DNA of 32,624 nt from Chitinophagales bacterium (GCA_015487695.1 WFPF01000080.1:1-32624), one strand, 5' to 3'. Positions 1 through 8,454 are shown, numbered from the stretch's first letter. Numbers and translations: made by a program. Notes: generated by a model not told the origin, from the sequence alone.

Positions 1-2
1 CA

Positions 3-20
3 CATTCAATTCATTGAATG
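3..20. repeat. Perfect inverted repeat before the lipoprotein gene
   Basis: CATTCAAT and ATTGAATG face each other across a two-base spacer, ending 31 bases before the lipoprotein start codon. A possible -7-like element (TACATTTT, 23-30) follows directly. The arrangement would suit an operator, but the sequence is AT-rich and the upstream DNA is cut off by the window edge, so function is unproven. Confidence 0.4.
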
Positions 21-51
21 ACTACATTTTAATTTTAAAAAACGCATCACC

Positions 52-1071
52 ATGAAAAATGCAACCCTAACCGTTATTCTTACATCTTTTCTTTTTACCT
101 TCATCCTTATCTCATGCAATAAAAACAATTTAAAAGAATTGGAAAATAAAAGCACACCCGCTCCCTCCTATAAAACCTTCAGCTATGCCGATGCTCCGCT
201 GGATACGGCCATGGTTTTTATCGAAGAGGTGGTCAATCACGATGAGGGCAATGCATCACATGTATATACGGATATGATAATTGACAGTGTAGCATATAGC
301 TTTAGCGTAACTCCGATAACGGTAAACGGAGTATCCGGCCTTTCGGCTGCTGAACAGCAGCGCATCAAAGACAGTGTACTCGTACGCACACGAAATTATC
401 CTTCGCGTGTGGATACCACGCTGCTCAACGACCCCGATCTCGTCTTTGTTGACATCAGCGGATGGGAACTCAACGGCAATACCCTGAGTTTTTGGGGGAA
501 TTCAGGAATTGGTGATTTGGATCCGAATTACCTCGGTGCCGATTGCCAGGCACCTAAGCCCTATACCTCAAATGATTATTGGAATTTTGATCTTTATGGA
601 AACGGAGGCGGTTGTAAAACAAACCCGGCCACTACATCAAGTGCTTCGCTAGAAATGGAAAAACGATTGAACTATATGAAATCGGCACAATGCAATATCA
701 CACCCTGTATAAACAGTATCGCGTATTATTCTAACATTGAGGTTATCCCCGATCTATACCCTTATGGATTTCCATCCAGCCCTGATCCCACCGGAGCCTT
801 TGACGGCTATATGGATCATTTGCTTTTTGCTACCAGAGATTACTTACGCGGTTGTGCCACAAGCAATCCGGCAGATTGCATATGCCTCTCTCCCGTGGAA
901 ATGGAATATCATACAAATGGAGCCATTCATATCTCCTATATGTCATCCATCAGACCAAATACGAGTTTAGTACCCTTTTATTATGATTTAAAACCTCGAT
1001 TATTACGTGGAGAACTTTTCCCGAAGATCCATACCTTATCAATAACTTATGGAAAAATCAAATGCCAATAA
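52..1071 (+). CDS. Hypothetical lipoprotein
   Basis: I do not recognise the family. The first 22 residues form a lipoprotein signal: Met-Lys-Asn, a hydrophobic stretch, then lipobox Leu-Ile-Ser-Cys with the lipidated Cys at residue 22, so the 339-residue product should be anchored in the periplasmic or outer membrane leaflet. The mature part is rich in Asn, Ser, Tyr and Pro, holds about eight further cysteines (several in the second half, which could form disulfides), and shows no catalytic motif I know. Its stop overlaps the start of the next gene by one base (TAATG), so the two are probably translationally coupled and may act together at the cell surface. Base composition is clearly AT-richer (about 35-38% GC in two 60-base samples) than the genes beyond 2.3 kb, a hint of acquired DNA. 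Confidence 0.8.
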   Translation: MKNATLTVILTSFLFTFILISCNKNNLKELENKSTPAPSYKTFSYADAPLDTAMVFIEEVVNHDEGNASHVYTDMIIDSVAYSFSVTPITVNGVSGLSAAEQQRIKDSVLVRTRNYPSRVDTTLLNDPDLVFVDISGWELNGNTLSFWGNSGIGDLDPNYLGADCQAPKPYTSNDYWNFDLYGNGGGCKTNPATTSSASLEMEKRLNYMKSAQCNITPCINSIAYYSNIEVIPDLYPYGFPSSPDPTGAFDGYMDHLLFATRDYLRGCATSNPADCICLSPVEMEYHTNGAIHISYMSSIRPNTSLVPFYYDLKPRLLRGELFPKIHTLSITYGKIKCQ

Positions 1072-2537
1072 TGAGATACATTTTAATCCTTCTATCCCTT
1101 TCCTTCGTCTTAAGTTTAACGGCTCAGGATTCCATTTCCTCTTTAATATACGGAAGCAATCTGGATGATGATATTGCAGATGCAGAACTATTGTCAAACG
1201 GTGAAGTGCTTGTTATCGGAACAAGTGATTCAAGCAATCAACTTGCTTACCCCTTATTATTCACTGTGGATAGTAACTTAAATATCAAGGATTTTTCCTT
1301 TCTTTATTCCAAATTGGATGCCAAACTCCGCTTAATTATTAAATTTGAGAATCAGCTCTACATTCTGGCATCCGCAGACAATCCTTCATCAACTACTCAT
1401 TTCCTCTTATTAGAGATCCACGGTGATTTTTCATACACACTGGTTGATTCTATAAACACTTCGATGTTCTATCCATCGATTAGGGGTTATAAAGTACATA
1501 ATGATCATGCCTATATTGTAGGAGACGGGGCCCCACAGAAGAACCCGGCAGATAATAATGCTTTTATTCTTTCGATTAATTCAAGAAACAATCAATTATC
1601 TTTTTCTGAAATTGCCCTCAAGGGTTACAATTTTGCTTTCGATATTTATTGCAAAGAAGACTCTTCCTTTGTAATGACACTTGTGGAGATTACAACCGAA
1701 GATCCCGCATCACGTGTTAAAGTCTGTACTCTTTCCAAAGACTTAATCATTGAAAACTGCAATTACACACCCCTTTCAATACAGTTTAATACAAAGATTC
1801 TTTCTGTAAGTGATACAAATATTATCTTATCCGGAAGATCATCTCAATATTACCCCAATCCAATTGACGATCAATTATTAGTCGCTTCCTTCAATCAAAA
1901 CTCCGATACTTTAAAATTCATAGATTCTCTTCAATTTGGAAAGTATTACAAGGATGAGGTTCCGGCATTTAGAGCAGTGACCGGCAGCCATGATAATTAT
2001 TACATTGGCGGCACCAGCGGATTTGACGCTTTCAGTTATCCTTTTACATATTTTGAGAACCATTATATTGTAGCATCTTTTGACAAACAATTCAATAAAA
2101 GATTTACCAGATATATTGGCCTTAAAAACAACTATATCGTTCTTACCAAGACAATTCCCCTGAACAATGAAAACTCTATTCTTCTCGTAGGGACGTCTTT
2201 TAATTTTAGAAAGCAGACTCAACTTAGGCAACGGGATATCTACATTGTCAGACTGGACAGCCTTGGAAACATTGCCACCGGCCTCCCCCCGGAAATGCTA
2301 GCGGAGAATGATTTTCTTCTCTATCCCAATCCCGGCTCGGATTATCTGCAGGTCTCGCTGCCCAATGCGTCCTCCGGCCGCTTTGCCCTGTACGACATGC
2401 AGGGGCGCCTCATCGAATGGCAGCTCTTCCGGCAGCATCTGCAGATCAATACGGCCGGGTTGCCTGCCGGCATCTACATCTATCGCATCAGCGATGAGAA
2501 AGAAAGGCAGCACTTCGGAAAGTGGATAAAACAGTAA
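1071..2537 (+). CDS. Exported T9SS cargo protein with type A sorting domain
   Basis: The protein has a Sec signal peptide (hydrophobic run ending Leu-Thr-Ala-Gln) and a C-terminal domain of about 75 residues typical of type A T9SS sorting signals: LLYPNPGSDYLQV, then ALYDMQGRLI and GLPAGIYIYRI. Such proteins cross the outer membrane by type IX secretion and are released or anchored after removal of this domain. The body (residues about 20-405) is beta-rich and looks like a repeat or propeller fold, but I cannot assign an activity. I take the ATG at 1071, which overlaps the previous stop codon, rather than the ATG at 1062, because it leaves a standard signal peptide. Composition changes sharply near 2270-2300: the body is about 32% GC and the sorting domain about 62% in sampled 60-base blocks. 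Confidence 0.85.
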   Translation: MRYILILLSLSFVLSLTAQDSISSLIYGSNLDDDIADAELLSNGEVLVIGTSDSSNQLAYPLLFTVDSNLNIKDFSFLYSKLDAKLRLIIKFENQLYILASADNPSSTTHFLLLEIHGDFSYTLVDSINTSMFYPSIRGYKVHNDHAYIVGDGAPQKNPADNNAFILSINSRNNQLSFSEIALKGYNFAFDIYCKEDSSFVMTLVEITTEDPASRVKVCTLSKDLIIENCNYTPLSIQFNTKILSVSDTNIILSGRSSQYYPNPIDDQLLVASFNQNSDTLKFIDSLQFGKYYKDEVPAFRAVTGSHDNYYIGGTSGFDAFSYPFTYFENHYIVASFDKQFNKRFTRYIGLKNNYIVLTKTIPLNNENSILLVGTSFNFRKQTQLRQRDIYIVRLDSLGNIATGLPPEMLAENDFLLYPNPGSDYLQVSLPNASSGRFALYDMQGRLIEWQLFRQHLQINTAGLPAGIYIYRISDEKERQHFGKWIKQ

Positions 2538-2546
2538 TACACTAGC

Positions 2547-4523
2547 TCAGTCTTTTCCCGCTCCGGTTTCCAATATGCGCACTTCTACCCGCTGGTTGCG
2601 TTTTCTTCCTGCTTCCGTCTCGTTGCTGTCGATGGGCTGTTCCTTGCCATAGCCGCGATGCTGCAATTGAGCAGGCGCCACACCCCGCGATATCAGGTAT
2701 TGCACCACGGCATGGGCCCGTTCCTCGGACAATTTCAGGCAATAACTGCTTGAGCATCGGTTGTTGGTGTGGCCGGCAATTTCTACCACGAGTCCTTCGT
2801 GCTTCAGGAGAAAAGTCGCCAGCTCATCAAGTGCCGGGAAAGAGGTTTCTTTCAATATGGAGCTGTTGGCTTCGAAGAAAATATGCTCAATCGGCACGAC
2901 AACCCCCTTGCGAAGAGGATAGAGTGCCAGCGTAATGTCATTTCCCATCTCTTCGCTCCAGAAAGTGTTGGCCGTAAAATATCCCTCAGCCGAAGCCTGT
3001 ATTCTAAGGGGTATTTCCAACTCTGACAGTTTCATATAAAGAGCAAAGGTGTTGCCAATGGTGCCTACTGTTGTTCCATTTACATATACCACTATCATGG
3101 CTTCCAGCGGCCGGCCGCTTTCCCCTTCAACAATCCGTATACGGAGATTTGCTCCGCCCGTATCGCTTTCCGCTGCCGGAGAAGTAATTTCAAATATCTC
3201 ACTTTCGAAGCCTTTCACATATCGAACGAAGTAGGCCGTTTTCCCGTCATCGCTCAGGCTGAAATAGGTCTCCCAGGCGGCCGAATTGATTTCAGGGCCG
3301 AGGTTGACCGGCTCCGACCAGCGAAGCCAGCTATCATCGAGGCGCTTGCTGCGATAGAGGTCGAAATCGCCATATCCGCTGTGTCCTCGTGATGCAAAGT
3401 AGAGGTATTCGCCCTTCGAATCGATGAAAGGCGTAACCTCATCGGCTACGGTATTGACGGGAGAAGAAATATTTTCAGGTTCCGACCAGACACCGTCCGG
3501 GCCGGCAAAGGAGACATAAAGGTCTTTGCTCTTGCGGCTGTCCTTTCGCTCCAGGGAGAGGATCATGGTCTTCTCGTCAGCCGAAACATGGAAGGATGTG
3601 TTGGGGGATACATTGTAGAAATTTCGCAGCCTGACCACCCCGGGCAGTGAAAATCCGTTGCCAAGCCACGTGAGTGTATAGAGTTGGTCGCTCCCGCTGC
3701 TGCCGTTCATGTTGCCCGCACACCAGGCCCTTTGGCTTTTTGCCGAAAAGGCATTGAGGTGGTTGTATCCCGGAGAGTTGGCCGGAGCCCCGGCATTGAC
3801 AGCCGCCTGCCATTCCCCGTTCCTTTTGCGGCTGATCCAGATGTCGTCCAGATTTGCCTTTCCATAATTATCCGGGTGTTTTTTTCTGGTAAAGAACAGC
3901 AGGCTGTCGCCCGGTCCGGGCAGGGGGTGCACTTCGCTGTATTTTGAATTTACAGCCGGGCCCAGGCGTCTGATTTCTTTTCCTTCCGCCCAACTGCCTT
4001 CCCTCAGTTCCGGATAGACATCTTCCCCGCGCTCCGAAAGTCCCAGAGCATCAATGTGGTTGTAACCCTGCACCTTCGAGGTATTGAGATAGACGCGAAG
4101 TTTGCCCGCTTTAAATGCCGGAGCAACCCGCAGGCGAAGCAGCGGAGCCTTCGGATCGCTCATACGATGCATTTCATCATTGGCGATCAATAGTGTATTT
4201 CCCGCTTCGTCTTCCAGGCGAACCGCCTCCACCGCACCGGGATGGAAACTTTGAACTATAAGTATCTGCGCTGCCATGATCTCTCTGCCGAAGCTCACCT
4301 CAATATACTCCCCGCCTTTGTCGGGCCATCGGGGCGACCATGCCACCGGACTCGATTCCACAGCGGGCCAGACATCCGGAGCCCCGAGCACCTGCGAGGC
4401 GCTGTACTGAAGCTTGCCGTATTCGGATGAGAAGGATTCGACACCTTTGGCCCAGTTTATGTACTGTGCAGGCAGTGCAAGTGCCGAGAGCAAAAAGAAA
4501 GTACTTAGAAAAAAGAGCTGCAT
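2547..4523 (-). CDS. PorE-like OmpA-family protein
   Basis: This 658-residue exported protein (signal peptide ending Ala-Leu-Pro-Ala-Gln) has four visible parts. Residues about 20-165 look like a galactose-binding or discoidin-type beta domain. Residues about 190-440 hold PD40/WD40-like propeller blades (for example FSLSDDGKTAYFV). Residues about 450-535 resemble a carboxypeptidase-regulatory-like domain. Residues 541-658 are an OmpA C-terminal peptidoglycan-binding domain. Propeller, regulatory domain and OmpA in this order match PorE, the T9SS component that ties the machine to peptidoglycan, but PorE starts with TPR repeats and this protein does not. In the OmpA domain the peptidoglycan-binding Asp is Asn (HTNN, residue 587), while Arg602 is kept; Cys590 and Cys595 flank the loop, a variant I associate with other Bacteroidota. 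It converges with the T9SS cargo gene, nine bases between stops. A direct T9SS role is inference. Confidence 0.85.
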   Translation of the reverse strand: MQLFFLSTFFLLSALALPAQYINWAKGVESFSSEYGKLQYSASQVLGAPDVWPAVESSPVAWSPRWPDKGGEYIEVSFGREIMAAQILIVQSFHPGAVEAVRLEDEAGNTLLIANDEMHRMSDPKAPLLRLRVAPAFKAGKLRVYLNTSKVQGYNHIDALGLSERGEDVYPELREGSWAEGKEIRRLGPAVNSKYSEVHPLPGPGDSLLFFTRKKHPDNYGKANLDDIWISRKRNGEWQAAVNAGAPANSPGYNHLNAFSAKSQRAWCAGNMNGSSGSDQLYTLTWLGNGFSLPGVVRLRNFYNVSPNTSFHVSADEKTMILSLERKDSRKSKDLYVSFAGPDGVWSEPENISSPVNTVADEVTPFIDSKGEYLYFASRGHSGYGDFDLYRSKRLDDSWLRWSEPVNLGPEINSAAWETYFSLSDDGKTAYFVRYVKGFESEIFEITSPAAESDTGGANLRIRIVEGESGRPLEAMIVVYVNGTTVGTIGNTFALYMKLSELEIPLRIQASAEGYFTANTFWSEEMGNDITLALYPLRKGVVVPIEHIFFEANSSILKETSFPALDELATFLLKHEGLVVEIAGHTNNRCSSSYCLKLSEERAHAVVQYLISRGVAPAQLQHRGYGKEQPIDSNETEAGRKRNQRVEVRILETGAGKD

Positions 4524-4614
4524 CGGCTAAAGTGAAAAAAGGTTAATGGAATAAACGTTTGGCATATTGTAATATCAAAGCACTCGAATTTACTGACATA
4601 AAAAAAGAAAAACT

Positions 4615-5064
4615 ATGAAAAATTTAATGTTTCTTGCCGCCCTCCTGCTTCTCTCCACTACCATGTTTGCACAGAAACCGGGTCTAAGTCCCGAAGAGAA
4701 AGCCCTGCTGATCACCAATAAGATGAAAGAAGATCAACTGATCAGCGAAGAACAATTTGACCGGATCTACGAAATCAATCTGAAAACAGCCGAAGAAAAG
4801 AAAGCCAAAACAGAAGCCTTCAAAGCCCAAAGGGACGCTTTCCGAAATGAACTAAAGAGCGCAGAAGAAAAAAGATGGAAGGCCTATGAGGATGTTTTGA
4901 CACCGGAGCAAATGCGCGAAGTGAAAATTGCCCGTGCCAAGCGCAAAGTAGCCATGGCCAGGAAGAGAAAACTGATGGCCCGGAGGAAAGCGAAGTTCGA
5001 TCAGATGAATAAGGCAAATTTTCCGCCTCAGCATCCCACTCAGGCAGCACCTCCGGCCAAATAA
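4615..5064 (+). CDS. Small basic helical exported protein
   Basis: The 149-residue product begins with a clear signal peptide (cut after Met-Phe-Ala-Gln) and continues as an almost purely helical, Lys/Arg/Glu/Ala-rich chain with a Pro-rich tail. The pattern, including a TPEQ motif (residues 97-100), resembles periplasmic Spy/CpxP-like or DUF4890-type proteins, which act as small chaperones or stress proteins; I infer this from composition and layout, not from a diagnostic motif. It is divergent from the OmpA-family gene (91 bases apart) and monocistronic, closed by a strong terminator at 5090-5131. Confidence 0.75.
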   Translation: MKNLMFLAALLLLSTTMFAQKPGLSPEEKALLITNKMKEDQLISEEQFDRIYEINLKTAEEKKAKTEAFKAQRDAFRNELKSAEEKRWKAYEDVLTPEQMREVKIARAKRKVAMARKRKLMARRKAKFDQMNKANFPPQHPTQAAPPAK

Positions 5065-5089
5065 ATAAGCAGTCCCCTCACCGCAGATG

Positions 5090-5131
5090 AAGAGGTCGCT
5101 CCGCTAATCCGGAGCGGCCTCTTTTCTTTTT
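5090..5131 (+). terminator. Rho-independent terminator
   Basis: A 14-base-pair stem (AAGAGGTCGCTCCG with CGGAGCGGCCTCTT, one G-U pair), a six-base loop and a T-rich tail follow the small exported-protein gene and separate it from the mnmA promoter. Confidence 0.9.
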
Positions 5132-5157
5132 AGTGAACCTTCCGCAGGCGGAATTTG

Positions 5158-5165
5158 TACTTTTG
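5158..5165 (+). promoter_or_regulatory. -7 promoter element of mnmA
   Basis: TACTTTTG is a perfect match to the Bacteroidota housekeeping element TAnnTTTG, 20 bases before the ATG at 5186. I see no clear -33 TTTG. Its position argues against the in-frame GTG at 5165 being the start codon, because that GTG would lie within or before the transcription start. Confidence 0.7.
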
Positions 5166-5185
5166 TGAAAATTGGCCACAAAAAG

Positions 5186-6289
5186 ATGAGCAAGCACGGA
5201 AAAGTACTCGTAGCCATGAGCGGGGGAATCGACAGCACGGTGACCGCCCGGCTGCTGCACGATGAAGGATATGAGGTGATCGGCATCACGATGAAGACCT
5301 GGGACTATGCAAGTTCAGGGGGTTCGAAAAAGGAAACCGGATGCTGCAGCCTGGACTCCATCAACGATGCCCGCCAGGTGGCGGTAGATGCCGGATTCGC
5401 CCACTACATCGTAGACATCAGGGATGAGTTTGGTGACTATGTCATTGACAACTTCGTAGATGAATACCTGGCCGGCCGGACACCCAACCCCTGTATCCTC
5501 TGCAATACACATATCAAGTGGGAATCCCTGCTGAAAAGAGCCGATGCCATGGATTGCGAGTTCATTGCAACGGGACACTACGCCAAACTGCAGCATAAAA
5601 ACGGAAGATACTATGTATCCAAAGCCAAGGACGAAAACAAAGACCAGTCCTATGTACTCTGGGGCCTGAGTCAGGAATGCCTCGCCCGCACCCGTTTTCC
5701 GCTGGGCGATATGCGCAAGCCCGAAGTGCGTCAACTTGCCATGGACTGGGGCTATACCGACCTTGCAAAAAAGGGCGAAAGCTATGAAATCTGCTTTATC
5801 CCCGACAACGACTACCATGCTTTCCTGAAAAGGCGGGTAGACGGCCTGGAAGAGAAACTCCGCGATGGTGTTTTTGTCAATGAAAAGGGAGAAGTCATCG
5901 GCCGGCATGAAGGATATCCTTTCTTCACCATCGGACAAAGAAGAGGACTGGGCGATGCTTTCGGCAAACCCATGTATGTCACCGAAATACATCCCGAGCG
6001 CAATACGGTGGTACTGGGAGAGCTTGAAGACCTCAACCGAAACGGCCTGCGGGCCGGAAAGCTCAATATGATGAAATATGAAAGAATAGAAGACGGTCTG
6101 GAGGCCGTCACCAAGATTCGCTACAACAACCCAGGTACCCTGAGCAAGCTCTTTATGGAAAATGACGACATGATGCGTGTCGAGTTTGATGCCTATGTCA
6201 AGGCCATCGCGCCCGGCCAGTCAGCCGTATTCTACGAAGGCGATGACGTGATCGGTGGCGGAACCATTTATGAGAGTTTCAATCTCTGA
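5186..6289 (+). CDS. mnmA: tRNA 2-thiouridylase MnmA
   Basis: MnmA uses ATP and a relayed persulfide sulfur to thiolate U34 of tRNA for Lys, Glu and Gln in the cytoplasm. The protein (367 residues) shows the PP-loop SGGIDS at residues 12-17, the first catalytic cysteine in NPCILC (Cys103, with Cys106 close by), the ATGHYA motif, and the second catalytic cysteine in YEICFIP (Cys203); length is normal for the family. The start is set at ATG 5186 because the promoter element ends at 5165. The gene stands alone between a terminator and a convergent membrane-protein gene. Confidence 0.96.
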   Translation: MSKHGKVLVAMSGGIDSTVTARLLHDEGYEVIGITMKTWDYASSGGSKKETGCCSLDSINDARQVAVDAGFAHYIVDIRDEFGDYVIDNFVDEYLAGRTPNPCILCNTHIKWESLLKRADAMDCEFIATGHYAKLQHKNGRYYVSKAKDENKDQSYVLWGLSQECLARTRFPLGDMRKPEVRQLAMDWGYTDLAKKGESYEICFIPDNDYHAFLKRRVDGLEEKLRDGVFVNEKGEVIGRHEGYPFFTIGQRRGLGDAFGKPMYVTEIHPERNTVVLGELEDLNRNGLRAGKLNMMKYERIEDGLEAVTKIRYNNPGTLSKLFMENDDMMRVEFDAYVKAIAPGQSAVFYEGDDVIGGGTIYESFNL

Positions 6290-6366
6290 TCTATCGGGCA
6301 GGTCCTTGCTGCTGATCAAATTGCTTTCCTTACGGACTAAAGAATCCGGATCTCTACAATGTATTG

Positions 6367-6948
6367 TTATGCGGCTTCGCGAAGTCTCGGGAATGAGCGG
6401 CTGACCCACTCAAAAGATCCGAAGAGCACAGCCGAGAAGAAGAGATTGCCGGCCAGGGTATTGAGCAAGGGGCTGCCAATGGCATTGCCCTGAAAAAATG
6501 CCAGTCCGGCTGCGTAAGCAGCCATCAGGCCCGAGAAATCCTGCGGATAATAGGGACTGCCCAGCCATGCCCCGAAATTGGTAATTAAAAAGAAAAGAAC
6601 GGACGAAGACAAAGCGGCAAGTGCCAGCGATTTTACACCAAGCGAATGGCGCAGTTTCAGCCCGATGGCCCAAATGAGCACAAAGCTTCCGTACACGAAA
6701 TACATTCCGCTGTAAAAGCCATAGCCGGTCATCAGCTCCAAAAGGAAATCGGTAAGAAGAAGTGCGGCAAGGGGAATGAGAAGCCCGAGCCACTGCCGCC
6801 TGAAATAGGCGGCACCGAAGAGGGCCATGGCCCCTATCGGAGCAAAATTGGGGATAGGGATCATCAGGAGGCGGGTCAAAGCCACGGCAAGGATCATGCT
6901 GCTGAGCACGGCAATGCGTTGAAAGGTCGGGTTTTTAATCGTCTTCAT
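6367..6948 (-). CDS. DUF6580-family integral membrane protein
   Basis: A 193-residue, very hydrophobic protein with about five membrane segments. The conserved features I remember for DUF6580 (a putative transport family of Bacteroidota) are present: PNFAPIGAMALFGAAYF near the N-terminus, LLLTDFLLE in the middle, LITNFGAWL and a closing AVLFGSFEW. The substrate is unknown. The start is placed at 6948 (Met-Lys-Thr-Ile-Lys); a longer reading to 7188 would run across the divergent promoter and start of the next gene. It converges with mnmA, with 77 bases between that show no clear terminator. Confidence 0.8.
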   Translation of the reverse strand: MKTIKNPTFQRIAVLSSMILAVALTRLLMIPIPNFAPIGAMALFGAAYFRRQWLGLLIPLAALLLTDFLLELMTGYGFYSGMYFVYGSFVLIWAIGLKLRHSLGVKSLALAALSSSVLFFLITNFGAWLGSPYYPQDFSGLMAAYAAGLAFFQGNAIGSPLLNTLAGNLFFSAVLFGSFEWVSRSFPRLREAA

Positions 6949-7090
6949 AGTTTTTGCTGCTTTCTGCAAAATTAAAAAAATCCAGCTCCCGAAATGATCC
7001 CATTTTACGACAAGCTTCTTTTTCAGAATAAAAGAAGACGCTGCGTGGAAAGATTTTCCGGAATTTATCAGCTGAAAAATATGTGCGTTG

Positions 7091-7098
7091 TACTTTTG
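7091..7098 (+). promoter_or_regulatory. -7 promoter element
   Basis: TACTTTTG matches TAnnTTTG exactly and lies 20 bases before the ATG at 7119, the same spacing as for mnmA. It sets the start of the small downstream gene and rules out the upstream in-frame ATG at 7083. Confidence 0.65.
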
Positions 7099-7118
7099 TC
7101 GAAAATAAGAGGTATAAA

Positions 7119-7445
7119 ATGGTAGAAAGCAAAGTAATAAAGAGAATTGAGAAATTACGGAAAAGTATTGCCCGCGATGGTGTTTCACCGGAAGCGCTGG
7201 CTACCGAGCTGAAAGAGATACGGGAAGAGGTCAAAGCGCTTGACAAGTACCCCCTCGTGGTCAGGGCGCTCCGTCTGGTATATGAATACATAGAGCAGGC
7301 GGGTACCTTCGATATTCAGTTTCTCGAAGACAGTGCCGATCCGGTAGAAAACCTGGACTACTACCTCCAACTGCTGGAGCACCCCGAGAACCAATACAAT
7401 CAGGAAGAACTACTGGAACTCACCGAAGCGCTGAAGCAACTCTGA
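7119..7445 (+). CDS. Small helical protein, unknown function
   Basis: I do not recognise this 108-residue cytoplasmic protein. It has no signal or membrane segment. It is predicted almost all helical: a basic N-terminal helix (VIKRIEKLRK), an acidic-basic middle, and a very acidic C-terminal half rich in Glu, Leu and Gln. There are no cysteines and no known motif. It has its own promoter (7091-7098) and an AGAGG ribosome site, so it is probably a genuine single gene. It converges on ftsE, with nine bases between the two stop codons. Confidence 0.7.
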   Translation: MVESKVIKRIEKLRKSIARDGVSPEALATELKEIREEVKALDKYPLVVRALRLVYEYIEQAGTFDIQFLEDSADPVENLDYYLQLLEHPENQYNQEELLELTEALKQL

Positions 7446-7454
7446 CGGAGTCGC

Positions 7455-8147
7455 TCAGATGGAAATGCTCTGATTCTCGATGATCTTTCCGTTCTGGCAA
7501 TTGATAATCCGGGCAGGAAATTTTTCCAAGGTGTAATAATCATGCGTGGCCATGAGTACCGTTGTGCCGGTTTCCTCATTGATTTTCCGCATGAGGCGGA
7601 TAATGTCGTCTGATGTTTCGGGGTCGAGGTTGCCGGTCGGTTCATCCGCGAGGATGAGTTCGGGCTCGTTGAGCAGGGCTCTGGCTATGATAATTCGCTG
7701 CTGCTCGCCCCCCGAGAGCTCGTAAGGCCGCTTGAAGCCCTTTGTTTTCAGTCCAACCATATCGAGGGTATAGTCGATGCGTACCTGCATGGCACCCTTG
7801 TCTTTCCATCCCGTGGCCCGTAATACGAAAAGAAGATTATCATGCACTGTGCGGTCAGTCAGCAGGTTGAAATCCTGAAAAACGATCCCCAGTTTTCTGC
7901 GCAGGGCAGGGATTTTCTTCCAGGTCATCTTTGAAAGGTCAAACCCGGCTACACGGCCCGTGCCACTTCTCAGGGGAAGGTCTCCGTAAAGGGTTTTCAG
8001 CAATGAGCTCTTGCCGCTGCCCGTTTTCCCGATCAGGTAAGCAAACGCTCCCTTTCCCAGGCGAAGATTGACATCGGTGAGAATCAGACTTTGATCCTGG
8101 TAGATATTGACATTTTCCAGTTCGATAACAGCCGTCTTGGGATCCAT
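7455..8147 (-). CDS. ftsE: FtsE-like ABC transporter ATPase
   Basis: FtsE pairs with the membrane protein FtsX and drives peptidoglycan hydrolases at the septum. The 230 residues carry Walker A (GKTGSGKSS, 40-48), Q-loop (VFQDFNLL), signature LSGGEQQR (144-151), Walker B LILADEP (164-170) and the switch His202. The sequence is of the FtsE/LolD class; FtsE fits best because of the overall pattern and the lack of a linked LolC/E permease. No ftsX is visible nearby, which in my recollection is common in this phylum. Its ATG overlaps the stop of the short upstream gene by one base (TGATG), so translation is likely coupled. Confidence 0.85.
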   Translation of the reverse strand: MDPKTAVIELENVNIYQDQSLILTDVNLRLGKGAFAYLIGKTGSGKSSLLKTLYGDLPLRSGTGRVAGFDLSKMTWKKIPALRRKLGIVFQDFNLLTDRTVHDNLLFVLRATGWKDKGAMQVRIDYTLDMVGLKTKGFKRPYELSGGEQQRIIIARALLNEPELILADEPTGNLDPETSDDIIRLMRKINEETGTTVLMATHDYYTLEKFPARIINCQNGKIIENQSISI

Positions 8148-8350
8148 CAGAGTTTCAACTTTTTGATTTGTCCATAGGGCAATTCCTCTATGACTTTACG
8201 GATTTCCTCTTCTTTATCAGCGAGGCCGCATTTGGCCAGCGCCCGTTCGGGGCGGTCGGAGCGGAAGTAAGCCAGTAATGTAAAATTGTCATCCCGAATC
8301 TGAACATAATCCGGAATTTTCACCTTGCCTTTGATTTTAAAAATATACAT
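8147..8350 (-). CDS. Short conserved protein upstream of ftsE
   Basis: A 67-residue cytoplasmic protein with a beta-like N-terminal half (YIFKIKGKVKIPDYVQIRD) and a charged helical C-terminal half. From memory it resembles a small family found beside ftsE in flavobacteria (sometimes called Fjo21); I cannot confirm this. The start is taken at ATG 8350 (Met-Tyr-Ile-Phe) rather than the longer reading to 8389, because the extra residues look unrelated. It is translationally coupled to ftsE. Confidence 0.7.
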   Translation of the reverse strand: MYIFKIKGKVKIPDYVQIRDDNFTLLAYFRSDRPERALAKCGLADKEEEIRKVIEELPYGQIKKLKL

Positions 8351-8454
8351 GGTGCAGAAAATGGGAGTTTTAATAATCACGCATGTCAAAAGTAAGAGGG
8401 ATAACGAACTATACCGAGTAAATTATACGATGCCCTGTCCGAATGTGCAATAAT

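Noticed and set aside
5315-5992. 225-codon frame antisense to mnmA
   Set aside because: MnmA motifs are complete on the plus strand and the antisense frame has no promoter or ribosome site.
7083-7118. Upstream ATG extending the small helical protein by 12 residues
   Set aside because: The -7 promoter element lies within this extension, so the ATG at 7119 is the likely start.
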